From assembly GCA_024305405.1 (NCBI GenBank), contig JAKNDB010000098.1, positions 868,001-932,000 on the forward strand: DNA of 64,000 bases. Direction: 5' to 3'. Below the pieces are notes generated by a model. That model was not told the DNA's origin. It ran no database searches and worked only from the letters and a program-made list of their open reading frames with translations. The translations under genes were made by a program, and so were the position numbers. Positions 26,001 to 39,566 of the stretch are shown here, piece after piece. The first letter of the stretch is position 1; each line of letters starts with the position of its first letter. The stretch is from Dirofilaria immitis. Taxonomy: Eukaryota; Nematoda; Chromadorea; Rhabditida; Onchocercidae.

Positions 26001-29000
26001 TTGCTTCGGATACAGTATGCTTAGTTTAATTATTTTGAATACGATATGTTAATTTGGTTATTTTGAATACAGTATGCTCAATTTAATTGTTTCGAATAAG
26101 ACATTTTTAATTTTGAATCAAAGATTAATACAAAATAAAAAATTTTGAACCAATTTTTTAACGTACTCTTTTTATGCTTGAAAAATTGCCTGTTCTACTA
26201 ATTTAAACAAATTAATTTTTTCAGATACTTTTGATAAAAAAAAATGGCGCAATTATCCGAGTATATCATATCATAAAGATCGTAGAATTTTAAATCACTA
26301 TAAAATCTTGGAAAAATTTATAAACATACCCATTCTCGGACATCGTTCTACTAAGTATCATATCCACTTCGGTATCATTTCGTAACTTTTCAGCTAATTC
26401 AGTTAAGTTAACACCAGATAATGATAAAGTTGTTATATTCAATCCTATTGGTCCTTCAATATCAACTCCTGTAATGAACAAAATGATAGAAATTGCAGTC
26501 GAGAAAAAATCATCGCAAACTTTCAAGCATAGGTTCATTTAATTATTTTTATCAAATTTCTCCCAGAAAACTTTTAGTATAATTTTTGCTCAAAATGATA
26601 AGAAATCAAAAAAAAAATAAAACCTTCAAATTCTGTTGCATTAAATTCATCAATAGCACTTGGCACAAAATCAGCACAAATGCCATTAAGTAGTAAACCG
26701 ATAAGTTGATGTCGTTCAAATATATCTTTTGGTATATTTAAATGTAATGCTTGAATTGCTTCCCAATTATGTATAATCATTTGAATACTAAATTTCAAAT
26801 CATTTTATGTAACTTAATGATAATGCAAAAATGTGATATATCTTTCGTTCTTTAATATCACTAATAGTTATCATCAAAATTAATCAACTATTGAAAGACA
26901 TATGCTATACACGTAACATCTTAATTTAGATATGCTATCATATTAGATATTTAAAATGAATTTCGTAATAAGGATTAATTGAATGAATTTTAATTATAAA
27001 AATTTACTGTTGTTGGCTAGCATCTGCTTTGATTACAATTGGAGCTTTTGAATTCTTAATATTATCACTAGCATTATGAATTATTTTCATAACAACTTCG
27101 CCATATTCTTCATCAATATCAACAAATGAATTCTGAAATGAATAAATAATCGCTATATAACAAAGATAACTTTCATTCTAAAATGTTTTAATTCAATGAA
27201 TTCCTATATCTAAAGATAATTAATTAAAGTAGAAATGCGGGAAAGAAAATATTAAAAAGTTAGAAACCTCATCCAAATTATCTAAATCATCCTTATTATT
27301 GATAGATGATAAGTCGTGAAATTCATCCTTTTATCATCATCGTTCTCCTCATTCAATATTTCTCTAAAATATTAAATCAAATTGTTTGCAATATTTTCTT
27401 CTTTATATTGTACTGAAGTTTTATCATATTATCAGTCTATGCAATATATTTTATCATTTATATCTTAGATAATAATGTATCCTTATTTATCAATAGATGA
27501 TAAATTATTAAAGTCTAGAAATGAAAGACATGAAAAAATTGATGTCTAAATTTTAGATTGTTCAATATCATTTGTTATCAATTGTGTCTATTACTTTTTT
27601 AGACTTTGATAAATTAATCGATACTTTCTTCCTGCAATTTTCAATATTTATTTTCTATAGAATGGTAAGATTTAATTTAATGAATTTAATCTTTATTACC
27701 TTTTAAACTTTGATAAGTTAATCAATGCGACTGTTTCAGATATATTCAATGTTTCAGATGTTATATTATCATCAGGCATTTTAAACAATCCTAAAAAATA
27801 TTTAACAAATGCTACAATAATTAGTAATAATTTAACAAAAACTTTTAGTTTTTCTATAAAACTTTCTATTTCATAGATAATTAATTATTTATGAAATAAA
27901 ATATTTTTATCGAAAAAAAGATTCCAATACCTAAACATACCGTTTAAAGTGCTATTTGCTATAATTTCATTTAAAAATTGTTCAAATTGTTGTAATTTCT
28001 CTTTGCTAGGATACAATTCTTCCTATAAAATAAATTGAATTCAAAAATTAAGATTCGATTGATAAGATAGCGTTATTATTGTTTGATAATTCATCGATTG
28101 ATAAAATGGCGTTATAATTTGAGACAGTTAGGCTTGTTTAATGTTTTAATACAATTTTTTTATTAACATTATTAATTTCTCATCAAATAATAAATCGTTA
28201 TCATCTATTGATATATTAATTTAAAAAAAAATGATATTGTAAATAAATAAATAAATTCCTATCATGATTTTCTTTCTTTTATTTAGATTTATTATTAAAA
28301 TTTTGAAAAATTTGATAGATAATTTTTAGAAATTTTAATTAAAATTTCTATTTATTAATAATCGAAAATCTAAAATACCTTAAATGGATCACATATGAAT
28401 GAATCTAATTTTGTTATTCCTAATTGTCGTGCATCATCAACTGTTGAAAACCATAATTCTCGTGGATAATTTTTACAAATTTCTTCGAAAATAATCACAA
28501 TTTTCTTCAAAAATTTTACAATTTATATAAAATCAATCTTCAAAATAATATTTGAATGATTCAAAAATCATTTTATGAAAGTATGAAACAATTTATTAGC
28601 TAAATTGTTATTATCAAATATAGTGGTTGAAGAAATTTAATTAACCTGTTTAGCATTTAAATTAAAAAAATCATTGATTAGTTTGTGTAAGAAAATATTT
28701 TTATCATAAAATTTTAAAATAAATAAATTTTAAACCTGATATTTTTCAAGCAAATTTTCATCTAATTTCAATTCATGCAAACGTTCTTTTGTAGTTATAA
28801 TTTCTATACCACGATGCATTGTCCAAATTTCATTATCAGTAATATTCACTTGATCCTGATAAATAGATATCAAAAATTAGAATTTAGAAAATAGAGAATT
28901 TTGTTATTCCATCAAATTTGCCTTTTTTAAGATAATTTTTTAAGCATAGTAAACGAATAAAGATAAAAATAAAATTATAGTAAATTAAAAATTCTCTAAA

Positions 29001-30265
29001 TTTCAATTCTCGAAATCTTTGAATTTACCTCTGATCTATCAGTGATATTAAACAGTGATGATACATTTGATACAGCACATTCAGCAAGTGAGGTTACATT
29101 TAGACCAATATCATTAGCCTAAAGTTGATTGATATGATAATGCTGATAGTGTGAGATTGATTGATACAGTAGCGCTGGATTGATTGATACCGTAGCAGAA
29201 AAGATCGATTAATACAGTACCATCTATGTTCTTCTTTGTATTGAAGTTCATAACATTTAAGTAAGAACCTCTTTAACATTTACGTGAGATATATTCTTGC
29301 ATGAAAACTTACTTGATAAGTTGTATTAATCCATAAAATTGGTAATTTAATATCAATAATACTATCATTTTCAATAGAATTATTAATATTAGGAGAGATA
29401 AGTATTTCTGGAATATCTAAATAAGAAGAGATGATTAATGGATTTTGTTGAATTTAGTTGAAAGATAAAATTTTCAAAAATATATTGCTTATATATGGAA
29501 TAATATTGATAACGATAAATAAACTGATTATATCAATCCGATCTTTTGTATTCGTTCCAACTACTAAAAAATTATAACTTCATGAAAATTTCAATAAATT
29601 CAAATAGTTTTAATTAATTGGAAAATTAAGGATTGTCTGATTTTGTCTAAATAATAGTTAATAGATATTTGAACCAAATAACATCTAAATATGATGGAAT
29701 TGATATAATCATATAATCAAAGTTTATAAGTGATACCATCTGCTTCGATATCGATAAAATTATCGCCAGAATCATAATTTCCAACTTTAATCAATTTATT
29801 CGTTAAGAGATTTTCGATAGTTTCATTACTAGTCACGCCAAAATTATTCTTTCCATTAACGCCAGCGTCAGAATCGTTCTTAGACAGCACGTCATTATTC
29901 CGTAATAATTGCTGGTCACTTTAAGTGATTCTGCATTTGGATATTTCTTGGAAACAAAAATTTTCATAGGATTGTTTAACGAAGTGATGAAATTGGAAAA
30001 AGAAATTTATAATATCAAAATATATCATATCCATCACAATATCTTCATTACTTATTTTTCACGTGATATAATTCACGCAAATCACGTAATATATGCTTTG
30101 ATATAGCATAGTTGTAAAATTATTAATAATATAATTTTTTTAAGGAAAAAATTCAAAAAAAGGCATACCTTTCTTGAATGGTACCATTATCATATGAATA
30201 TTCTCGCATATCGAAATTTTTACCATTTAATAATACAAATAAATGTAACAAAAATGAAACTTCAT
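23001..30265 (-). CDS. Cys-loop ligand-gated ion channel with long N-terminal extension
   Basis: Pentameric neurotransmitter-gated channel subunit. Twenty-one exons, from 30169-30265 at the 5' end to 23001-23124, give about 851 residues if five single bases missing from homopolymers are allowed for. Residues about 475-690 are the ligand-binding domain, with DYDMDIFLMMAWRDARL, loop A WRPDPF and the Cys-loop CNLVLCKYPHDRQTC (13 residues between the outer cysteines). Then come M1 (DVGFHIAQTYIPTSLALMFS), M2 (GRIGVAITVLLTLSTES, with the 9' Leu), M3, a short roughly 40-residue loop and M4 (FYPIGFLIFLIAYYFVF) near the C-terminus. The motif before M2 is EGR, where most anion channels have PAR. Residues 16 to about 470 match nothing I recognise and carry about 19 N-glycosylation sequons, after a likely signal peptide (LLHLFVLLNG). 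Breaks: near 30250-30254, 27329-27332, 25307-25311, 25258-25262 and 23311-23316. Ligand unknown. Confidence 0.82.
25915..26110. repeat. Intronic tandem repeat, unit about 33 bp
   Basis: Roughly six diverged units with the core TTTAATTGTTTCGGATACGA or GAATACGATATGCTTAATTT lie between channel exons 12 and 13. Confidence 0.8.
29122..29220. repeat. Intronic GATTGATACAGTA repeats
   Basis: Three or four imperfect copies of ATTGATTGATACAGTAGC, spaced about 28 bases, in the intron between channel exons 3 and 4. Confidence 0.6.
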
Positions 30266-32139
30266 TAAACTATTTCGTAATTGATATAAAAGCCAAAACA
30301 TTTTCCTTCCTTTTTCTTATGATAAATTCAATTTATCAATTTGCCTTTTTTTTTTTATAACGAAATCATCGTATATGCTAAAAAAACAACGAATTAACTT
30401 ATTAAAATTAATAATTTCAATTACTCAGATAATATTATTTTTTGATTTTTGAATAAATAATGTTTAAGTTTGACCTGTATTTACAATGATAAACATATAT
30501 AATTATTTGAAATTTTATATTTTTCATTTTTATTATCAAAAGATTAAAAGGAATTTTGAATTCTAAAATAATCTTTAAATTTTACGAATAATCCTAAAAT
30601 TCACATCTACGAAAAAAAAAAGAACAGATAATTATCAAGAATTTGTATTTTCATGCCTATTATTAGAAAAGCAAAAAGTAGCAATTAAGCAATGCATGCA
30701 TTTGTTAATCGAGAATAATTCAAAGAGTTGTAAAATGCATACTTAAGAAGACGAGAAAATATACGTGAAATGATTTTGCATTTACCATAAAACCAACCAA
30801 ACAGGTCTAACAAATTAACAAAATTAATGAATTTAAAAAAAAAAAAAAAGATCTGTCAGATTTAATCAATCTTTCAACTAAAATGAATACAATTGCATAC
30901 TTATCATCCGTTTTCTTATTTCTTAATTTTTTTTCGATTTCTTTGTTGAAAATAATTTACCCAAATGTAATAATGATATAATCAATAAATATATCAGCAT
31001 CGTATTATTAATCAGTTAAGAAAACTGATGATTTTATTTGTGAAAATTTTATCGTATGAAATTTGAACAAATTATGTAATAAAAGTTAATCATTAGAAGT
31101 TCAATTCGTTAAATTTTTTTAATTAATATTTATTCGTTAAATTCTTTCCTAATTAATAGATAGAACTTTTAACTCTTTTAGCTTTTTTTTTTCAAATGAT
31201 CCTATAAACAATTTTATTTTAATTCATTTCGAACAATGTTGAAATAATTTAAGAATTATTGCATCATCACTTTTTCATTTCAAATATTAATAATTTCTTT
31301 TTTTTTGCCATTGAAATTGATATTTTCGAGAATTATTGTAATTATTAATTAGGAAAAATTCCTATTATCTTATGAATTTATTGCCTTTTTTTTAAAAGAA
31401 ACAAAATTCATTTACATATGACATCTCTAAATCTAAACGTGTCATTGTGTGTCACTTTCAATGGCAAATTAAATATTTCAAAAAATTGAAATATTGCATA
31501 TTTTGTTGAAGATATTGATGCATGATATATGCATAATATTGTTAAGATAAAAGATATATCTAATTGCGATATTGAGACCCATAATACCTGTATAATGTTG
31601 GAGAATAAAGGATAAGTTAGCTCATCTGCTTGATTTAATCGAATATAAATAATCGATAAACATTTATTTCGGTGTCAAATTTCAAACACTACAAGTTATT
31701 TCAAGTGAGCTTTTTACACTCTGAAATTATAAGCTATTTTAAATCAACTTCTTAATAACTACCACTAATTAAAAGTTTATTTAAAATCTTGTGCTTGGAA
31801 ATTTAGTTTAACGAATGTCATCTATAATACTATCAGTGAATGAAAGGTATTTAATGAATATAAGTAATTGATAATTTCAGGCCAACTTTTAAATGCTACA
31901 ACTATTATTCAGTTGAGATTTTTGCATAAAAATATTATTTATAAGAAAACTATTATTAAAAACATTTTATTCCAATAATTATGAAATAAAAATCCAATTG
32001 TATTTCAAGTTTACATCAAAGTATAACATTTTCCAAGGATCATATTTTTATCACATATATGATAGGCTAAACTTTCTTTAAACATTTTTCGAAATGTGAT
32101 ATTCAATAACAGCCAATAACAAAGTTCATCGATCAGTGA
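30266..32139. other. Intergenic AT-rich stretch
   Basis: Nothing coding is supported. It contains the upstream region of the channel gene and the 3' flank of the alpha-arrestin gene, with only A/T homopolymers as notable sequence. Confidence 0.6.
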
Positions 32140-35097
32140 TTATCTGTTTCCTTGATAATTTGAAAGTTTCGATAGGTACTCATCATAAGATGGTGGTGAA
32201 ATATCGTAATAATTTGGAAGTGACACAATTGCTAAAACAAAAAAAAATTTTCTTTTTCTTAATTCTAGGTCATCTGGAATTGGATAAAATGAGAGATAAA
32301 TTGGATTGAATTTTTTATTTCGAACAAAACGGATTATCTTTGTTATTTCTAGTTGATTTAATTTTAAATTTTCATATTTTCTTATCATTTTTATTCCTTA
32401 TCCCAAACGAATAATTTTTTCTTCTGATCATTCACTTCTGATAAAATTAATTATTGTTCAATTAAAATAATTCATGCATTGCTTACTTTAATTCGTGTAA
32501 TATTTAAAAACTTGAAAATGTTCACCTTCTTCAAATTTAGATTTCTCTACAACATTTGCATCCATTGTTGAACTTGTCCCGATGAAAATTGGTATCTGAA
32601 TAAAATACTAGTATTTATTTATAACTTTTTAATTGATTTGAAATTTAAAAAATTTTATGCAATTTTTTGAATTTTAATAGTAGAATAATAATTATAGACG
32701 ACGTGATGATAAATACTAGATATCACAAGGATGAATAATCATAATTAGATTCAAGATATTATTCTGCTGAATCGATTCGTTTATTAATTAGCAAAAAGTA
32801 TTTTCAAAGTAATCAATAATTGACTTAAATAACTTGCAAAAAGGGTTGTAAAAACTTTAGAGAGAGGAGAGAGAGAGAGAGAGAGAGAAAAAAAAGGAAA
32901 ACAAACAGTCAAAGTACAGACGATATGTTGTTTTACCCCAGTGCTTATTGTGACCCGATCAAAACCAATATCCAATTTGAGAGCATATTCAAGAGTCATA
33001 CATTTAGCAATCTTGAAACCAGGCACTAATGCTGGTACATTAAATTTTGGAGCATATTTATGCGTTGATCCATCACGTATTTTATGTATATCCATGCCCA
33101 CACCTACAATCAAACTTATCAAAATTTTGCAAGTTTGATTTGTAAGATAGTGATTTAATAATTAAAATTAAATTAATTTTTAAATTATTTTTAAATTAAT
33201 GCGAGAAATTACCAATCGATAATTAAATCAAATCATTATCTGATCATATTAAAAAAGCTAAATTCAAGTAATAAATTTACCAACTGTATCCAAAAACCAT
33301 TCCTTATCATATTTCATCGGACATGTTGCTGTACAAAAATACGTTGTTGTATTGATAAATGAAAAAATTTTATCGATTTTCCAGATCTATGCAAAATTAT
33401 TTTTGGTCATTTCATAATCAAACAAATTATTAAACAATTAAAATTTTCCTTAATTCAAAATAAAAATTTAGTTATTCAAAATCTTAGAAATTCTCGAAAA
33501 ATCATTCAATACCTGTTATCAATATATATTTGAACAGGTAATGCTTCACCAGGCACTAACCAGCATTTCGATATGGACAATTCAACATCAAAGTAACGAT
33601 TTCTAAACAAAAATTCAAAACTTTCACATTTGATATAATCACTGATATGAAAATTTTTGAGTAATATAATTTATAAATAATAACTTAAATACTTGGGTGG
33701 AAATTTTAAATTAATTATTCCTGCAATAACTGAAAAGAGTTGGAGAGGAAAAACTATTCACTTCTTGAGTTCTACTCTTTTTTATTACAACCATTCTCGA
33801 ATGCTTTCGGGAATTCAGACGGATTAATAGGGCATACAATTGGAAATACCAGTGTTTTCTTAAGCACTAATCGACCATAGGAAAAGCACTGTACCTAAAA
33901 ATTGTAAAATTTTCGAAATTTCGAATTCAAATATTTTTGAAAATTATTAAAATTTGCAATTTGATGAAATGTTTTGACTCAATTAATTAAATCAAACTTT
34001 TTGATTAAATCAAAAGACAAAAAAAAAACCTTACATTTATGCAATATCGTATACGTCCACCACAATTTCGAAGATCAAATGATGTATATAGGCCTTGTTG
34101 TGGTAATTGAAATACGAATTCAAATTTGTGACTTCCAATTTCGATTCCGTGAAAATTTCCATTCCGTTCGCGCTTTCTTGCTTGTATTACGTTCGTTGTT
34201 GAAATATCGTTAAATTGTAATTCATAAAATTATCTATTATTCTGCTAGTAAATAAATTTATAAGATTAATTATAAAATTTTGATACAAAAAATGTACAAT
34301 ATCGATCTAACATAATATTGATATATTTGAGTATTTGCTAATGAAGTATTCGAATTTTTGATTTTAATTAATAAGTTATTAGTTGAATTTAAACATTGTT
34401 TATATTTTTGGCATTTTATATTATCGATCTTGTCTATGTAAACTTCCATATATTTAAAGCTCTTTATACATTCAGATAGAAAAATTTCTTGACTACTAAA
34501 ATTTCTTTTAATTTAAAAAAAACAACTGACGATTAACTGAGTAGATTTTTTATCACTTATCTTTTCATCAGACCATAATACTGTTGTCTCATCCACCAAA
34601 ATTCTTTTTTGTTCTCGTGCCAAAGGTCGAAAATTAGCATTACCAATCTTGAGTTTTTAATTTTAAAATTTATTCTACAAATGATTCATATATCTTCAAA
34701 AAAGGTGAAGAACTAATTAATTAGGTTAGTTAATAAGCAAAAAAAGATAAGAACAGAATTCGATAAATAAACAATAAAATAAAGGGAAAAACTATACAAA
34801 GCAAACTATTCGAATAGGTGTGAAATTGATATGAGTAAAATTAATTAATATTAACTGGCACAAATAGAAAAAAAACACCTGCCTTGTTATCAATCCAAAA
34901 ATATGTATGGAACCAAAAAGTTGTACAGTGATCAAATTAGTTAATAGATTTTTGTTAAGTCTAAAGATCACTTCACCATGAATTATATCACCAGGATTAT
35001 AAATTTTCTTACTTAAAAATATATCAACATGGTAGGGTAAATTTTCGTCCAAAAATGTATCTCTCATATCAAGAAATGTTAAGGATGATGATGCCAT
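32140..35097 (-). CDS. Alpha-arrestin (arrestin-domain protein with PPxY motif)
   Basis: Adaptor of the ARRDC type; known members link membrane cargo to NEDD4-family ubiquitin ligases. Nine exons: 34879-35097, 34557-34647, 34035-34180, 33792-33894, 33513-33602, 33281-33386, 32937-33103, about 32512-32595 and 32140-32231. The arrestin N-domain begins VDIFLSKKIYNPGDIIHGEV and continues HKFEFVFQLPQQGLYTSFD and LKKTLVFPIVCPINP. The C-domain shows DVELSISKCWLVPGEALPV, KSIKFFHLSIQQRI and LKLDIGFDRVTISTG. The tail carries PPSY (in DISPPSYDEYL), the WW-binding signature. Exon 6 needs one more T in the run at + strand 33335-33339 to pass from IQQRIF to TCPMKYDKEW. The junctions of exons 4/5 and 8/9 also differ by one base from agreement. 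Total about 370 residues. The family call is firm; which ARRD paralogue it is, is not. Confidence 0.85.
32862..32897. repeat. GA dinucleotide microsatellite
   Basis: A GAGAGA run of about 28 bases followed by an A-run, in the intron between exons 7 and 8 of the alpha-arrestin gene. Confidence 0.85.
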
Positions 35098-36151
35098 CGT
35101 ATAGAATCTAAATTATGTATAAAGTTAATTAAGTATCATTAAACATACATAATAGCAAAAAAGTACGATATAAATTATTGATAGAGAAAGATAAGCACAG
35201 AGATCTAATTTTTTTTTTTTTGTAAATAAAGCGAGTTTAAGAAAAAAAAGCAAGAAAGTTAACAAATCATTAAAAATACATTCTATTTTAAAAACCACAT
35301 AAGTTGACAAACATTTGAAAAATGTCATCAACAAAAATGCTCGCTGCAATCGCAAATCTGTCGTTACACATACAGCGACGAACATCACAAAGAAATTAAG
35401 CATTTGTAGAATTTAATAAAAAAACGGGAATAAATGATTAATTTTATCACTAAATGTGATTAAAAATTTTTCGGACTTCAAATTATAATCATTAAATTTG
35501 CTACAAAACATTAACATATCAAATTTTAATTCAATAGAAAAAAATTGACATGAAAAATTTTCTTTGATGAAATTTGATAAAGAAATTGTGCAAGAATTAT
35601 GAAAATATTTTAAGATATAAAATTAATTCAATCAAATTAGCTTGATCGATTAAAATTATCAAATTCTTCAATTAAATTTTGTTAAATGAAATATAATGAA
35701 AAGAAATTGTGCAAAATCATAAGTATTTTAAGACAAAAAAAAATTTTTGGTAAAAAATCTTTCTTATAGTTTTAATACTTATTACCTATTTTACTGGACT
35801 ACCAAAATTTTTGAATAGTTGAAAAATTCTCTAATTTTCTAAATGCTTTTAAAATATCCTAATTCACAAACACAAATTCAATTTTCATGCGGAGCAAATA
35901 TTTTTTCCTCCCATTTTATTAATTAAAATTATCTAAGAGAAGCTAGAATTGAATGATCGAATTAAATAATGATCACACTAATTGCTTTACACTTCGTCAT
36001 TATCAAACGCATATGTCAAATAAAAAGTAAAGTCTTATCATCTAAGGCAATCTTTTCGTCTGATTACAATTATCACATCTGAGTCTTCTCCCGCATTATT
36101 ACATACGAATATTATCGGAAAAGAAGAAAAGCGAATGATCATAATATTATA

Positions 36152-36222
36152 AATCGTTTAACGATTATATGAGATCGCTGGCACTGATTGAACGATCTCA
36201 ATTAGTATCGCAATCTCATATA
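36152..36222. other. Cluster of overlapping inverted repeats
   Basis: AATCGTT-T-AACGATT (36152-36166) is a perfect inverted repeat. GAGATCG (36171-36177) can pair with CGATCTC (36193-36199), and TATATGAGAT (from 36166) can pair instead with ATCTCATATA (36213-36222), so two mutually exclusive hairpins are possible. Confidence 0.6.
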
Positions 36223-37215
36223 GTTCATATCTCTAAAATACAGGTCAACTGGGCTAATTATTGCCACAACTTATTATCACTTTTTACTCTCTATATATTT
36301 CGCCTATATATGAGAAGGGAAGGTATCTTTTGATTAAATTTTGTTAAATTAATTAAAATCAATTGTAAAAAAATTTTTTTCTGCGAGATACTGTTAGGGA
36401 AACTTTCTTTCTTGTGATTTCAAACCCGGATAATTAAACATCCGAATGTAAACTATTGATCATAATGAATTCTAATCGGAAATAATTAAAGCTTAACAAC
36501 GCGAGGAAAATACTGGATGATCAAAATTAAGGATAAGAATGAGATTAGCAACCGAATGATGTAAGAGCGAGAAGAAAGAATAACAGCCGATCTTAGCTTG
36601 ACAGAGTAACCATCCCTTAAAACATGCCAGCTAATCGTGAAAAGTCCATTTTAGCACCAATGATCCTTTGGTCTTTGTAGTGGGTGGTAGCTTATCACAC
36701 ACTAGTCATATGAGGGAGATTCAAAATTACATTTCAGTTTCAATTTTATAAATTTTTTTGAGAGTTCAAAAATCTATTTGAAATTTAAATTTATCAGCAT
36801 AGAATTGAATAGAATTGCATTATTATTGATTTGAATTCTATCGGTTTTGAAATTTAAAATTTATCAATTCAGAATTAGGCAGAATTCAGAATAATTTCAT
36901 TTTTGATTTCAGTTTTATAAATTTTTCCTTTTGAAATATTAAAATGTTACGCTAAATCAGCTTGAAATTTAATTTTAAATTATTTCAAAATTAAATAATT
37001 ATTGAATGACATTTCGATAGTATTCGAAAATTATCAGCAGAACGAAAATCAATTTTCTATTTTAATGTTTTTTGATATATCAATTTTAATATCGCATGGC
37101 TAATGATTGTTTATTTGTAAAATATTTCCTTGTTATTTTGAAAAAGAAAACCAAAGATAAGAAAGGGAAAGAGAAAGAGAGAGAGAGAAAGAGTAGTTTT
37201 GATGCTATCTTGAAT

Positions 37216-37339
37216 GATGTTAGATGAATAAATGACATTGTTCAAGAGGACTGCTAATTTGATGATAAATATAGTTCATCGGCCCTTTCGATTTAGGAAG
37301 GGGACTGAACTATCAGTTTTGAACAACATCTAAAACATC
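37216..37339. other. Nested palindrome, possible structured RNA
   Basis: Inner hairpin 37273-37311: AGTTCA pairs with TGAACT, then CCCTTTC with GGAAGGG around the loop GATTTA, with a 4/3 internal loop. Further out, TGTTCAA (37239-37245) faces TTGAACA (37319-37325) and GATGTT (37216-37221) faces AACATC (37334-37339). No protein is encoded. This could be a non-coding RNA precursor or a mobile-element relic; there is no direct proof of either. Confidence 0.5.
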
Positions 37340-37838
37340 CCCGCGAAATAGATGCATGAATAAATGATACATTACAAATTACGCGGCCGCTACCTTTATA
37401 GGTCATCAAACGCAATTTTGCTACAACAGAGCGCAAAGGAGCCGTGTAACTAACTAACAACGTTTTAATTTATTTCATCCTGCATTTAAATCCATCTTTT
37501 CGTTTTAGGCTGCATTTTTCATGCCTATTTTCTCTACTATTACTAAACTTCTTAACAAATATTCTAATCCCATAAATTTTAATTTTCCCAATTTTAAACA
37601 TATCATATCCTGATATTAATCATCTCCTTTTATTCTTCCCCTTTTTATTGTTTATTTTCTAATAATATTAACAATTTTTTGAAATTTAAATCATCAATAC
37701 AAGAAAAGAAAAATTTTAGAAAAATTTCAAATTTTCTGGAAAAAAATTTCTCGATTGTTTAGATGTTAATAGCAATTTTGTATTTTGAAATTGTTCGAAG
37801 TAAAACTTTAAAATTTTTTTGAATTTGTGTAACTAATA

Positions 37839-38128
37839 AGTTAATTCATGTTATTGACCTTATTACATTGTTGACCTCTAAGATAATTAGGTACACTGAT
37901 CCAGGACAAAACAAGAACGAGTTTTTGCTTCTTTTCACATAACACCTGGTGGATAGATGATTTTCCCAAAATTTTCAGGTCCTGTAGTAATTCCCGCACA
38001 ATTCATGATTATTCTATAATTCTCAAATCATTTGAATCAGATTTCACTGGGCAACAAGATTATTTAAGTTAATTCATGTTATTGACCTTATTATATTATT
38101 GACCTCTGAGATAATTAGGTACATTAAT
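37839..38128. repeat. Pair of direct repeats about 60 bp long flanking a 165-bp spacer
   Basis: The block at about 37839-37895 (TTAATTCATGTTATTGACCT, then TTGACCTCTAAGATAATTAG) recurs at about 38070-38125 with only a few differences. The spacer is unique and somewhat richer in G+C. Confidence 0.8.
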
Positions 38129-39137
38129 TGTTATACATATTTAAATATACATAATTTCTAATGAAGAATTCTTTTCCCGATCACGCATCCAACTCTCCTT
38201 ATTTTCATTTATCCACTTACCTCTGGAAACTTCAAGAATTATTGTCATAAATTTATTCAATACATTCATTGTATTCTAATTTTATTCTTCTCAAGAGTGT
38301 AAATTTTTAGATCTACAATGATATATAATTTTATCTAATAATTATAAATTTAATTTAAAGCAAATTTCATTCTTTTTTTTCCATTTTCAAATTAGATTAG
38401 CATCTTTTACAGTTTTCGTAATCTTATTTTTTGCATCCTTTAAATAGCCATAACTATTTTTCATCTATACAATTTTCATAATTATTTCTTTTATCTTTTA
38501 CAATTTCCTTAACACTTTCTTTAATCGTTTTTTTTCTTGTTATTGAATGTAAAGGAAATGATTAGTCCAATTTAACTTTACCATTACAATGGGACAGGAA
38601 GTTATGGTGAGTGGCGAAAGCAATTTAAAAATTTACAATTGCCAAAATTAATCAATCTTTTTAGAATACAAAATGTCATGAAAGCGATATTTTTTCCTTC
38701 TCGACTTTTGATATGTGTTGCATTTGGAAAAATAAAAAATAAATTAGAAAAAAAGAAAGTAATCAAACAAAAAAAAAAAAGAAATGATGTAATTCTATAA
38801 AGTACAAAATAGGCAATCGTATAGCTGGATAGACATTCATTTATAATCTGTAACTCGTTTCTTCTTTTTTGAAATTAATTTTTCATCAAAAAAGACAATA
38901 ACCTTTTTGTTCTTACAAAAAAAAATTCTTATCATTTATTTGATATAAAATATGCATAAGTTACTTCCTGATATGATTAACAATTCATCCTAATTATGCT
39001 AATTTATGAAAATTTTCAAACTATTCTTCCATTACAATGATTATAAATGTTAAATAATGATATTTTATATAATCTAGAAATAAACGAAAGATATGATTTA
39101 ATTCAAATTCACCTGCATGTATTATAATTCTTTATCT

Positions 39138-39566
39138 GTTGAAGCCTTATTCGCTTAGCATATATTATGAATACCGATACAGGTCACAACTTATTAGAAA
39201 TCTTATTCATTAGTAGCATTGTGAATCGTAATTTCTTTTTGGAAGGATTTATTTGCCTAACAATTTGTAAGCACATTTTAGGTAATAAGTATTAGAAGCC
39301 TTATTTGCATAGCATATATCATATATTTTATAGATCATAATTTGCTAGAAATCTTATTTACTTAGCATATATCATAAGCGCAATATGTGGATCATTCATT
39401 ACTTTTGACAACATTGTCTTCCTAGCAAATATTATAGTGTGATGTAAATCGTAATTCGTTAGAAATATTGATCTATTATGACCTATAATGTATATAATAT
39501 AGATCATAACTTACTAGAAACATTATTCGCTTTACCATAATTTATTGAAAGCCTTATTTGGCTAAA
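39138..39566. repeat. Highly degenerate minisatellite, unit about 65-70 bp
   Basis: Recurring words are AGAAGCCTTATTTGCATAGC, AGCATATATCATA and AGATCATAATTTGCTAGAAA, seen five or six times with many changes. There is no open frame across the block. Confidence 0.55.
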
